Source: Cytospora piceicola
Taxonomy: Eukaryota; Ascomycota; Sordariomycetes; Diaporthales; Cytosporaceae
Assembly (NCBI GenBank): GCA_023375675.1
Contig: JALQBC010000031.1
Span: 62,001 to 126,000 of the forward strand
Direction: 5' to 3'
Length of the DNA stretch: 64,000 nt
Position 1 is the stretch's first letter; every line of letters starts with the position of its first letter. This document shows positions 33,420 to 43,963 of the stretch, piece after piece. Below the pieces are notes generated by a model, which saw nothing but the letters and a program-made list of their open reading frames with translations, ran no database searches and had not been told where the DNA came from. Both the position numbers and the translations under genes were made by a program.

Positions 33420-34209
33420 GGGCACGTTTGTGAGAAGCAGGAAAATTGAGGGTTGAATTTGGAACGGGGGATGAGACTCCAGAGTTGGAGTGGGAAAGTG
33501 CAAAACTTTTGATTCGGAGGGGATAGACGGACGTAGCACCTTGATAGAGGTTGCCAGGTTCAATACGAGGCCTACTCGACAGAATGCCAGTAACTGCTCA
33601 GAAATGAATGTGTTAAATATTTGAGAAACTAAACTAGGCATACTACTGCATCACAAAAGGGTCGGTAACGCAGCACGTGGTTCCCAGCCAAGTCTGTTGA
33701 TACCGCCTGCTGATAAGTACAGTTGCACGGTACGTAGACAACGCTCATGAGGTCAGTACCATACCAGTCGTACCAAGAGAACATTAATAGAGGGGAGGAT
33801 GCAAATGAGACGATTACAATGCCGAAGGACGCTTGTCATCATCACACATCCCTTACGTTCGTTCAGACTAGCAAGACAACCCGTGTGAAATCTAGTTCAT
33901 CACGCATCGGACCCCTTCGTGAGTCCTGAATTGGGATATTCAACTAAACATTGTACACTGTGATCTTGTTAGCTTCTGCGTTTCGTCACAAGCAACGAGA
34001 TAAAAAGGGAGTAGATTTTTGCAAATCAGATAGCGGTTGAACAAGTGACTCAACATTGAATATTTCAGAACAGGTCTGTGAACTTTGAGGTTCTCATCAT
34101 GCAAGGGAGGAAGACATAAAGGACCGAGGAAAGGAACGTACCATTGCGGACTACGGGCAGCCAGCCACCTGTCTTGTGGAGAGTTCGTCAAGATTGGCTG
34201 TGATGAGGT
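33420..34209. other. Convergent 3' intergenic region
   Basis: About 790 bp between the stops of the secreted-protein gene (plus) and the phosphatase gene (minus). No gene is recognised. Confidence 0.5.
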
Positions 34210-35212
34210 TCAGTCCTGAGTGCCTGAACTTCCACCAATGCCATCATTGCCGAGTTTAGGCTTTTTGGCTGCCCGACTGAACAGGGAGTCCATGGTCTTC
34301 TGCTTGGGATCAAACGCAGCGCTACCGATACCGCCTCGTGTTTTTTTCAGACCTGAGAGGTGGTGGTTACAGTTGACTTGTTGCACACGCATGCGTATTG
34401 CCAATGCAGGAGCATTGATTTTGCTGACACTAGCTTTGTCCAGAGCAATGCTTGTCGAGGTTCCTTGACGCTTGACCGCCACAGAAGAACTTGAGCCAGC
34501 AGAGGCTGCAACTGCGTCCATCTCGAGATAGCCAGTATTTGACCACGAAGCCAGCGACTCCAACCTTCCGGAAGCATCGCCGGGTCGTGCGAGCCTGGTA
34601 AGCTCTTCGGGGCCAAAGCGAGAGAGGAGGGACCTGAGGACAATGTTGAGGATGATGCCATGCGCGACGACGACAACAGAGTGGTTGACGTCGCTGTCAA
34701 AGCCTCGAAGGATAGTCGGAACAAAGTAGGTCTCGATGAACCGGTCGACCCTTGTCTTCATCGCGTCCCGTGGCTCGGGCTCAACCCAGTCTAGAGTTCT
34801 CTTCGTGGCCTCAGCAGACTGAGCCCTTGTACCGAACCTTTGTCCCTCTTCGGAGCCAAAGTCCTTCTCCCTCAGCTCAACAAGCTGCACGACCGCTGGA
34901 ACGTCGTCAACACCAGCGACAACCGCTTGTGCCTCGGCGACAGCCTTAGCAGTCTTGACAGCTCGCTGGAGATTCGAAGAGAATATGTGTTGGACTGGGC
35001 CGATGCTCGAAGACCGAGAGGCGAGGTGCGCGCCAAGACGGCGCGCCTGAAGAACACCATGGTTTGTCAAGGGAGAGTCACGAGAGCCTGCACTGCAATA
35101 GACTGTTAGTATTACGGTCTCTAGAGTCAAAAGGGGTGTGCGGCGGGGAAACATACTAGAGGCCAGCAACATTGTCGACCGACTCGCCATGACGGACGAG
35201 AAAGAGACGCAT
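34210..35212 (-). CDS. Histidine phosphatase (phosphoglycerate mutase-like)
   Basis: Two exons (35212-35157 and 35092-34210) encode 312 residues. The small first exon carries the catalytic MRLFLVRHGES motif with His8; it is followed by VDNVAGLY|AGSRDSPLTNHG, restored across a phase-2 intron with a TACTAAC branch site. Further active-site parts are the SSNLQRAVKTA segment (Arg), Glu in the LVELREKDFG strand, and the second His at about 163 in VVVVAHG. The C-terminal 90 residues are low-complexity and basic (FSRAAKKPKLG), with a possible nuclear signal. Branch-2-like members act on small phosphorylated metabolites or phosphoproteins; the target is unknown. The short first exon makes this gene easy to misannotate with a wrong N-terminus lacking the RHG motif. 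Confidence 0.88.
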
Positions 35213-36568
35213 TTTCAGCATCGGCAGCGGAAAAACATTGCCGATCTGCGAGGCTGAACTACATGACAGCCAAGATCAGCAGGCTTTGCCTCCTTGCAGG
35301 ATAAGACAAGGCAGGATCCGTAGTGGGTGTGCCGATGGAAGTGGAAGTGCGGACGTTGAAGGTTGAAGTTGAGGTTGATTAAGGAACCAAAATTCGAGGT
35401 TTTAATTCTGTGCCAAGCTGTGTCGTCTCCACCTAAGCTCTGCTTTTAATGCCACAGTTCACCGCCTTCCCACTACGGACCTTCAACAACCTCACCTCGA
35501 CTTGTCACATGAGCTTGGCAATTGAATACCATTTACGTATGGTATAAAGAGTCTGTTGCGCTGATTTACTTGTAATCTATACTCCGGACTGCATAGTACG
35601 GTACGGAAATAGAAAAGTATCGGAAAACAGTGGGAAATTGTTATAGCCCCCCAATGTTAACTGGTTATATACCTAAGTACTCAAGTACAGACAACCTGGG
35701 GGCTAAATATAATGTATTTGTTTAGTACACGTTTTTACTGTTATAGCCCTGAGATATAAGTATATTGAACAATTATATAATAATCCATAACCAATGCCTC
35801 AGAGACTGCCTCCCCGAAGTCTTTAAGATTGTCCTCTGGACTCTTGCTCGCAAACCACATATGCCCATTGACTTCCAGCATCAACCTCAGAGTCAGTCAA
35901 AGCTTCTCCAGCGGATATATACGCTATCCCTTCCTAAGTTGACAGACCATTAAACATACAATACAGAACACGATAGGATCCGCATGAACCGGCAGCCGGC
36001 CAAGCTCCCCTCGGCCGCACGCGGGCGAGAAACATCGACTATTTGACCCAAACGCTACATATGTACCATGTTAAGTCCCTTTTCGTAGCCGGACTCGCCA
36101 TGCTCTACGGCGCCAAATTTATAGCTAACGGCAATACTATCGTACCAGGCTTACGGCCAGCTGGGGGCCCGCGGTCTACTAGTCAATATATCGCGGATCC
36201 AATCCGACTTATATGTGGTTATGTTATGGTGATCTTAGCCGGCTTATAAGTGTTCCCATTGGATCATCTCGCCCTGACGCCCAAGAGCCTCAGGGTATTT
36301 GCCCGCAGAGAAGTCACTACCTATAATTCAGCGAGGCCTGCATGAAACCCCGCAGCTGGTGAAATCGTTGCGAGTAGCTCTAGTGCAAGTTCGCCAGCTG
36401 TAAAGTGGTCGCTGACTGTCTCCGGTTTGTTTTAGCGGATCTGGATCTGCTGCAAACACTCAAGTGCTCATACCCAATAAGGTGACACCACGCGTGTGGC
36501 ATCACAATTATATGTCCTGTTGTGTACTGACAACTTCGGCGGTCACGACGCTACTCCCCTAGCTTCCT
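35213..36568. other. Intergenic region, partly AT-rich
   Basis: The left part holds the phosphatase promoter. From about 35560 the DNA is AT-rich and includes a small inverted repeat (listed separately). Some open frames near 36043-36249 read like hydrophobic protein but match nothing recognised. Confidence 0.45.
35643..35705. repeat. Small inverted repeat, possible MITE remnant
   Basis: TAGCCCCCCAATGTT at the left end and ACAACCTGGGGGCTA at the right end are imperfect inverted copies enclosing about 63 bp. A further partial copy, TGTTATAGCCCT, lies near 35740 in direct orientation. It is too short to classify. Confidence 0.4.
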
Positions 36569-37440
36569 CTACCTTTTCGCATCCCGCACCCTCTTCTCCG
36601 TCCTTGATCTCACAGCCTCACGTCTCGCTTCATCCAACCTATCCCAGTATCTCTTCCTCAATCCCGGCAGATACCTCACCCTGTTGACACAGTACAGAGC
36701 AATCTCCTTTGTTATGGGTCTCTCTGTCAATTTCTTATCCCAGTCAGACTTCCCTTCCGCTTCCTCCATCAAAAAGTCTCTCAGGCCCACCACCTCTCCA
36801 TCCTCGGCCCGCTTCTTCTTCATCTCCTCCTCTACCGCTGCATCATTCATGATCCACTTGCGCTTCTCGACCAAGCTCAGTCCAGAGTCCTACTCGAGAC
36901 ACCTTCGCAGATCCCTCAGCTCCCAAACCCTCACCTGCTACCTATGAAACTGTACCTGCCGTGTTGATGGGTTCGGACGGCCGGCAGGTTCCATCAGTTC
37001 AATGTCTTCAACCCCACACAGCCCGATCCGGTACCGTTGGTGTAATGTTGTCGTGGTGGGGCGACAGTCGAAGAGAATCTTTGGTATGGTAGGACTTTCG
37101 AGGACGGCTTTGAGGCTGGGCAGACGGCCTATGTCTCTCCACCACAGGTCTCGACTACCCTAAGGTAATGTCAGGTCCCGTGGCTACTGTAGCTGTAATC
37201 TGGGCAAGCTGGAGGCTGAAGTCTTGGCGAGATTCAAAGGCTGTTAGGCCGAGAACCTGGAGATCGACAATGTGGACGCGATTGGTCGATTGCAGGCACC
37301 TGGGTGTATGGTCAAACAGGGGCCATGGATATGTATAAAGAGGACTGTGTCGTCGATTGACACAATGGCCTGGATGAGCTCGGCCACGCTATCTTGGGTA
37401 TCAACTACGCAGAACCTGGTCGATTTTGTACAGCCCATGT
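36569..37440 (-). pseudogene. Decayed 3'-5' exonuclease (RNase D/PF01612-like) gene
   Basis: Pieces of one DEDD-type exonuclease protein are legible in order on the minus strand but in different frames. The N-terminal strand reads VDTQDSVAELIQAIVSID then LFIHIHG. Next come VHIVDLQVLGLTAFES in another frame, then LKAVLESPTIPKILFDCRP and GVEDIELMEPAGRPNPS at about 37000-37110, then DLRRCLE-stop-DSG. A C-terminal run follows: KRKWIMNDAAVEEEMKKK and EIALYCVNRVRYLPGLRKRY with WDRLD. Disabling changes are an in-frame TAG at 36890-36892, at least one frameshift near 37290, and His-x-His where the catalytic Asp-x-Glu should be. Undetected introns could explain some frame changes but not the lost catalytic pair. 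Some fungal loci carry intact genes of this family; here it is probably dead. Confidence 0.65.
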
Positions 37441-38175
37441 GCCACGTTGTCTCAGACCGTACCGAGCGGAAGAACAGACACGGATATGGTCTGTCTTTTG
37501 GGATCTAGGACAGCGCGTTAGTCCACCCAGGGCATTTTGGGTCAGGTACCTGTTGATTTTTGAAAAGTCACTGAAAACACGGACATTGTCTTTGGGAGGG
37601 AGCGGTCTTGCGGCCATGAGATCATCCGTCGAAGACGGGAAGATTGCATTGTGCCCTCGAACGAAGGAGGGTTGCATATTTCGAAGGTGATATGCAAGAT
37701 CGTTGAAGTTGCGAGTTCTCCTTTAGCTTCAAAGAGCAGGAAATATTCTATGCAGGTGGCAGGTTCCTGGAAAGACCTGCAAGAAATGGAGAGGAGAGCC
37801 ATCTTTGAAGTAGCTTCGAAGTCACAAGGGTAAATTCTGGTCGACGATGTTTGGCATGGTAGTGAACCTAATCCTGCGGTTTCAGAGGTGCGGTGTATAC
37901 TTGGCCTGGGATTATATAAGAACAAACGTAGAGGGGGTGGGTACGCAGGTCACCATTAGAAACAGTCACTGATAGTCTGATTCACAGATAAGCTCACAGA
38001 AGTCCATGAAAATCGGCATTAAACTGGACACGTAGATGCCTAGCACACAATACAACATGGCCTCACCTACTCAGTTACCCTGCCCTGATCACGGACAACT
38101 TGCCGTGAGCTATATTTTGCCTCGCTCCCGGCTCCCATATAGTAGGAGACTACACTTGCTCTCTCCTTCCCCCAG
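37441..38175. other. Region between the pseudogene and DBP6
   Basis: Minus-strand frames at 37542-37925 and 37405-37677 (including a MALLSISCRSFQEPATCIEY segment) look protein-like and may be further remnants, but no family is recognised and the two frames overlap. The right end is the 3' flank of DBP6. Confidence 0.35.
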
Positions 38176-40884
38176 TTATCTCCTCCTCCGCATATCACTG
38201 GCTTCTTTGCCCAACGTCTCCAAAGCACTTTGGAACTGTTCCACCCGTCCATCATCCCACCGGTCATCTATCCTAACCTCCGTCACGGTGCCTGCCCTCT
38301 TGATCTCACCATCCACTCCTCCGCTCTTGTTCTTACTCTTGGTCTCGCCACGTCCGGCGATCGCAGTAAAGAACCAACCAGCCTCGGTCTTCGTGAAGAG
38401 CGTCCACGCACGGCCCTTCTTCCCAGCACGCGCCGTTCTGCCTACACGGTGGACATAGGACGCGACGCTGGTTGGCAAATCGTAATTGACGACGTGGTCG
38501 AGGTTCGACAGGTCGATACCACGTGCCACCAAGTCGGAAGCCACCAGTATCCGAAGTTTTTGCTGTGAGAAGGCCTTCAATGTCTTGCGACGCTGGGAAG
38601 TACGGGTTGTTGAGGTGAGGGTGCCGATCAAAGAGGATGAGTTCGGAGACAAAAGGGATAGCAGGCGCGAAAGGCGGACGGCAGTCTCGTTGGATTTGGT
38701 GAAGATGAGCACGGTGGAGCGGAAAGGTTTGGATGATGAGGATGCCTGCCCGCGAGGCGCTAAGAGCTCGGCGTCAGAGTCGTCGCTGGACTCGTCACTG
38801 CTCGTATCCGAGTCTGAAGATGACCCTGTATCGGATTCGGATTCGGAGGAGTCATCTGCCACGGCGTCTTCCATTTCCACATCATCAACGGTGTTCACAG
38901 GAGCCATGTGTTCGCTGTTGAGCAGATCAACCAGATACAGCGGCTTCAAGTTCGGGTCTCGAATCTTGATAGCAGTCTCCTCTAGCAGCTCAGGCAGAAT
39001 ATGTTCCGTCCTTGTTGTCTGCTCGCCGCCCCCGTCTCTGACGCCCTCGAGTGTGACCAGGTTTGGCCGATGAAGCTTCAGTCCATTCAGAAGCGTCAGG
39101 TCTCTGGTCATGGTGGCACTGAGTACAACCTTGCGCACACCACTCTTGTTTGAGTCGGGGAAGTCTCTCGCTCCAGCCTTATCCGTCGTACTCAGCAATG
39201 GCATCACGACGGGAACCCAGTCCTGGAAGGTCTGTGCGAGCAATTTGTCGGCTTCATCGACGACGAGCCAACGTACGTAGTCTAGCGTGAAGCCTGGAGT
39301 ACGGTTGATATGGTCGACAAGTCGACCTGGAGTGCAGATGAGTATGTCCACTTTCGAGGCGTGGTCAACGACATGGCCTGGCAGAGGTTCAGGCGACTCG
39401 TCGAAGAAGTTTTCCCATGGGTCATCTTCGAACTTGCCTTGTAGATATCGTTGATTTCCGTCAGGGTCGTATCGCTGCTCTTCTTCGACGAGGTCGATTT
39501 GTTCCTGCTCAAATTGCCTATTACCCATAGAGATGCCGATCTTGACCGTCTTCTGGCCCGGTCCCGAGAAGACACCGGCGCATGCTTCACAAACCTCTTT
39601 AGCCTGCATAACCAGTTCACGGGTGGGCACAACAATCAGACCCCTGAGGCGGGTCATGGTGCCCTGGCTGACATCCCGAACCATTGGTAGAACATAGGCT
39701 AGTGTCTTTCCTGAACCTGTAGCAGCAGAAACGACCACGTCACCTTGGCGGTCAGGAGATGGGAGGAGTCGCGGAATAACGGCAGTTTGGACTGCAAAGG
39801 CATGCTGGTAGCCTTTAGACTGTAGCTTCGTAGCTACTTCGTTGTTGATGCCCAGGTCTGTGAAGGATGCCTTCGTATCAGGGGTTACTCTGATGGGATT
39901 TGCGATCCAGCTCGGCAATGTTTCGTATGTCGGCCTAGTCGTGTCTTGGACTACAGGTTCTGGCTGGGGCAATGGTTCAAGACCATGAACTTCAACGGGT
40001 TCCTGATCCTCCTGATCCTGAGGCTCTACCAATCCAAGGTTTTTCTCTTCGCCCTCGACATCTTTGGATGACTTCAGGTATTTGGAGGCCCTTTCGAGAA
40101 CAGCCTTGTGCCTCGACGAAACGTCCTCGTCTCCTTGCTCCTTTGCCTTCTTCTTGCTCTTTTTCTTCACGTCATCCACTTTTTGCACAGCGTCTGGCTT
40201 GTCATTCTCCTGCTTGACCTGGGCTTCTTCGTCTGCTGCGTGGTGCTTCCTTTTCTCGTCCTTTGTTTTCGCTTCCACAATGTCCAGGTTGACGCTACCT
40301 TTATTGATGGTCGTCTCATCAAGAACAACTGCGCCCTCGTCGAATCCGAAGGCGAATTGTTGCTCATCCCGCTTCTTCTTCTTTTCCTTCTTGACCGGCT
40401 TCTCGGCAGCGGTTTTCTCCTCGTCTTGTTGCTCCTTAGACTTGCGCTTCTCCTTCTTTTCTTTTTTATCCTTCACGATGTCTTTCTCGTTCGATGCCTC
40501 GTCTGCTTTTGGCTCCTGTTTTGGCTTGGGGGCGGGTTCGAAGACTGGTTCAGGGGCAGGCTCGGGACTAAGTTTCCGCCTCTTTGAGGGTGACTGTTCG
40601 CCCTCATCGTAGTTGAAGACAATCTTGGCTGGAAGGGACTCTGGATCGGGTATGGCGGCAGCGTTGAGATGTGTCTTGGAGGCTGGGGCAGGTCTAGCAG
40701 CCGTTGGTGCGGTAGTCGAAGCAAACGAACTGGGCTGCTTCCTGACCGGAGGGACATATCTGGCATAGGGTGTCGCTGAGGAAACAGCAAGAGATGATGG
40801 AGGAATCGGCAGAGGTGCTTCTTGTTCGTTGATCTCAGGCTTGGGCTTCGAGGCCTTGGGGGGCGGTATGTATCTTGCATACAT
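38176..40884 (-). CDS. DBP6: DEAD-box ATP-dependent RNA helicase Dbp6
   Basis: Single exon, 902 residues from MYARYIPPPK (the usual Dbp6 beginning); the frame opens 9 bases earlier only through a non-ATG codon. The first 330 residues are disordered, with YARYVPP motifs and long Lys/Glu runs (such as KKKKRDEQQ). Helicase motifs follow: GYQHAFAVQTAVIP (Q-region), AATGSGKT (about 390), PTRELV, CTPGRLVDH, DEAD (about 542), SATMTRDL (about 590), then ASDLVARGID and YVHRVGRTARAG (about 815). A 95-residue acidic Ser-rich insert (SESESDTGSSSDSD-type) lies between the RecA domains. Dbp6 acts in the nucleolus in early 60S ribosomal subunit assembly. The gene is divergent from SPT14. Confidence 0.93.
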   Translation of the reverse strand: MYARYIPPPKASKPKPEINEQEAPLPIPPSSLAVSSATPYARYVPPVRKQPSSFASTTAPTAARPAPASKTHLNAAAIPDPESLPAKIVFNYDEGEQSPSKRRKLSPEPAPEPVFEPAPKPKQEPKADEASNEKDIVKDKKEKKEKRKSKEQQDEEKTAAEKPVKKEKKKKRDEQQFAFGFDEGAVVLDETTINKGSVNLDIVEAKTKDEKRKHHAADEEAQVKQENDKPDAVQKVDDVKKKSKKKAKEQGDEDVSSRHKAVLERASKYLKSSKDVEGEEKNLGLVEPQDQEDQEPVEVHGLEPLPQPEPVVQDTTRPTYETLPSWIANPIRVTPDTKASFTDLGINNEVATKLQSKGYQHAFAVQTAVIPRLLPSPDRQGDVVVSAATGSGKTLAYVLPMVRDVSQGTMTRLRGLIVVPTRELVMQAKEVCEACAGVFSGPGQKTVKIGISMGNRQFEQEQIDLVEEEQRYDPDGNQRYLQGKFEDDPWENFFDESPEPLPGHVVDHASKVDILICTPGRLVDHINRTPGFTLDYVRWLVVDEADKLLAQTFQDWVPVVMPLLSTTDKAGARDFPDSNKSGVRKVVLSATMTRDLTLLNGLKLHRPNLVTLEGVRDGGGEQTTRTEHILPELLEETAIKIRDPNLKPLYLVDLLNSEHMAPVNTVDDVEMEDAVADDSSESESDTGSSSDSDTSSDESSDDSDAELLAPRGQASSSSKPFRSTVLIFTKSNETAVRLSRLLSLLSPNSSSLIGTLTSTTRTSQRRKTLKAFSQQKLRILVASDLVARGIDLSNLDHVVNYDLPTSVASYVHRVGRTARAGKKGRAWTLFTKTEAGWFFTAIAGRGETKSKNKSGGVDGEIKRAGTVTEVRIDDRWDDGRVEQFQSALETLGKEASDMRRRR

Positions 40885-41140
40885 CTTGTCCAAGAGCTTT
40901 ATGAAAAAGTTCTACTGCTGGTACGCTGTCTGGGGGAGGATGGAGGATAGAAAACAGAAATGGTTGTACTGCGTACAAGGCGAGCCCAGCGTCAACTCGA
41001 CTACATCCAACATCTACTCCAACCGTCCGACACTCCATCCTTGGAAATTTTAGGCGGAGCTCCAGATTCTGCCGGGTCCAATATGGCTGACCGTCCGACT
41101 TTATCGCTTATCGGTAGCGGAGCTACTACATAAATGTACT

Positions 41141-41191
41141 AAGTACCTAGGTATCTAGGTACCTATCCACTAAAGCACCTAGGTACGTACC
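41141..41191. repeat. TACCTAGGTA palindrome cluster
   Basis: Overlapping copies of AGTACCTAGGTATCTAGGTACC and CACCTAGGTACGTACC in the DBP6/SPT14 intergenic region. Confidence 0.8.
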
Positions 41192-41220
41192 TGCAGCCCG
41201 TTAAACCCACACCCTTACGT

Positions 41221-41260
41221 GCCCTGGGGAACTGCCCTGGGGAACTGCCCAGGTGCCCTG
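41221..41260 (+). repeat. Tandem 13-bp repeat
   Basis: Two exact copies of GCCCTGGGGAACT followed by a degenerate third copy. Confidence 0.85.
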
Positions 41261-41507
41261 GAAGTTGCCCATTGGTTGCGAAACCAATTAATGCTCATCA
41301 TCATGCTCATCAACAACCTTGGAGCCTCGAGGCATCTCCCAAAGTCTCGTTTCCCACCATCCTTGTTCTGATTCTACGGCCCCGGCTTCTTCTTGTGCAT
41401 GTCCTCTCTCGGAAGGAAAATGATTGCGGATGGTTTACTATTATAAACTTACAAGTCAATACATTGGGCTTGGTCTCCTGTCGACATGACATGGAAACAC
41501 CGCCAAC

Positions 41508-43047
41508 ATGTCCAAACCTACATACAACATCGCCATGGTCAGCGACTTCTTCTTTCCACAACCAGGAGGAGTCGAGAGTCACATCTATCAATTATCCCAG
41601 AGGCTCATCGATAGGGGTCATAAGGTCGTCGTTATAACACACGCCTACGACGATCGCAAGGGCGTACGCTACCTTACCAATGGCCTCAAGGTCTACTACG
41701 TCCCCTTCTTCGTCATCTACCGCTCTGCAACCTTTCCCACCGTCTTCTCGTTCTTCCCGGTATTCCGTAATATCCTCATACGAGAGCAGATCAACATCGT
41801 CCACGGACATGCTTCCCTCAGCAGTCTGTGCTGGGAAGCAACCTTGCATGCCCGGACCATGGGCATAAGAACAGTCTTCACGGATCACTCCCTGTTTGGG
41901 TTTGCCGACGCTGCTAGCATTCTTACCAACAAGTTGCTCAAGTTCACGCTGAGTGATGTGGACCATGTCATCTGCGTCAGCAATACAAGGTACGGCCGGT
42001 CTCTCAGTCATACTGCTCCACCGTCTTTGTATGGAAGTTAACGCAAGGCGTAGTAAAGAGAACACTGTTCTCCGTGCCTCACTGGATCCCTTGATGGTAT
42101 CCGTAATTCCCAATGCCGTGGTGGCTGATAACTTCAGGCCCCTCGACCATTCCACCGAAGGTACAGTCATCACATCGGGTACTGGCTCCTTGACCAATGG
42201 CGAGTACCCCGTCCCGGCCCACCGCCTTGGTCCCCACGACTTCATCACCATCGTTGTCATCTCCCGTCTCTTCTACAACAAGGGCATCGACCTTTTGGTG
42301 GCAGCCATCCCGCGCATCCTCGAGAATCACCCCAATACGCGCTTCATCATCGCTGGCTCGGGCCCCAAGGCCATTGACCTCGAGCAGATGATCGAGCAGA
42401 ACGTGCTTCAGGACCGCGTCGAGATGCTGGGGTCGGTGCGCCACGAGGAAGTACGGGATGTCATGGTGCGCGGCCACATCTACCTGCACCCGTCGCTGAC
42501 CGAGGCCTTTGGCACCGTCATCGTCGAGGCGGCCAGCTGTGGGCTGTACGTCGTTTGCACGCAAGTCGGTGGTATCCCTGAGGTACTCCCTGGTTACATG
42601 ACACAGTTCGCCAAACCGGAGGAGGATGACCTCGTAGCTGCTACGGGAAGAGCCATTGCTGACATCCGATCAAACAAGATTCGCACGGAGCGATTTCATG
42701 GCGAGATCAAAAAGATGTACTCGTGGACTGACATCGCCAAACGTACCGAGAGAGTGTACAATGGCATTTCTGGCGACATCAGCGAAAGCGAATTTTACAA
42801 TGCTGCGAGTATGGGTGCTACTAGGGGAGGTATCCAGAGAGACTTTGCACTCATCGACCGCTTGAAGCGGTATTACGGTTGTGGCATCTGGGCGGGCAAA
42901 CTGTTTTGTCTCTGTGTCGTAATTGACTACTTGTTCTTCCTGTTCCTTGAGTGGGTTGCCCCGAGGGGTGACATTGACATTGCAGCCGAGTGGCCAAGGA
43001 AGACACTTGTTGAGGATTCAAAAGACACGGATAGGAGAGGCCGATGA
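41508..43047 (+). CDS. SPT14: GPI-GlcNAc transferase catalytic subunit (Spt14/PIG-A)
   Basis: Two exons (41508-41989, 42054-43047) give 491 residues. The N-terminus, [24 protein letters not shown], is the family signature, followed by [29 protein letters not shown] sequence and [10 protein letters not shown]. The phase-2 intron (GTACGG...GCGTAG, branch GTTAAC) restores [16 protein letters not shown]. The GT4 EX7E motif EAFGTVIVE is at about 310-318. A membrane anchor ([19 protein letters not shown]) lies at about 443-462 with a short tail after it. The enzyme transfers GlcNAc from UDP-GlcNAc to phosphatidylinositol on the cytosolic face of the ER, the first step of GPI-anchor synthesis. It should be essential. 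Confidence 0.94.
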
Positions 43048-43963
43048 TACCCACCGGATGATGCAGAACCGCGAGGCATTGATATCTCCCATTTCGACTC
43101 CACGGCCTCTTCGGAAATCAGTCAACCTAATAGCAGAGATTTGGTGTTTCCTCATGTTGGTATTGCGCCATGTTGTATGAGATTCGCCATGTTTGTGTAG
43201 GCTTGAGCAACGGAACTTGGTGTTCATGGAACTACAGCCCTAAGGCCCACCCGAGCAGAGCACTGCACCACTGTGTAGCTGTGTAGGATCTCAGAGGAAT
43301 AAGGAACCAGCCAGGGTCTGCAGGACCCGGCCTGGAGCCCAAAAGGAGTGGCAACGCCATGCCAGTGCGGACAAGGTGCGACGATGTTGGTTGCAGGCGG
43401 GCCTCTCTTTTGCAGGTTACCCAAGTATTTAAGTTGCACGGATGGGGCAGTTGGGGTTGCACCCGGACGAAGTATCTACATACCACGGGTCCGAATAAAA
43501 CCCCGGTACGAAGTCACACCAAGTTACACGACAGCATGCCACTAATTTGCAGGAACAAGGTCAGCTCCTACGTTGACACGTGCAGCTGTTGGTTGTGCAA
43601 CCCAAACCCAACATGTTATCAATAAACACGAGGACTTCCAGGGGGTCGGCCAAGGATGCATTGGTACTAGGGCCCATTGGTGGCCCAAATGCAGGCTATA
43701 CAAGGGACTTGTTCTTTATATCAAACGTCTGACCGATGACCAGCACTTCAACCGAAAATGCAAGAGTCCCGAGGTCAAAATAACAGTCCACCTATACTGG
43801 ATCTCAACGACTTGGTTTGAAAAGCATCGATCTCGCTTCTTCCGTGGCTGTTTCACCCGGAACGTCAACCAGTCCCTACTATATCGCGAGATATTTACAC
43901 TTGTCCACAAGTTCCCAACGAATCCTAGCATTGTCCAATATATTGAACAAACACAACACCGAA
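43048..43963. other. Intergenic region, SPT14 to Cys-rich protein
   Basis: About 920 bp. No gene is recognised. An in-frame ATG at 43817 precedes the chosen start of the next gene but adds no signal peptide. Confidence 0.45.

Larger units (their letters stand above)
40885..41507. promoter_or_regulatory. Divergent promoter region of DBP6 and SPT14 with repeats
   Basis: About 620 bp between two start codons. It contains a cluster of TACCTAGGTA palindromes at about 41141-41190 and two and a half tandem copies of a 13-bp unit GCCCTGGGGAACT from 41221. An ATTGG (inverted CCAAT) lies near 41272. Confidence 0.55.

Noticed and set aside
40064..40612. Leu/Phe/Ser-rich plus-strand frames resembling membrane proteins
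   Set aside because: They are the complement of the Lys/Glu-rich N-terminus of Dbp6; the hydrophobicity is an artefact.
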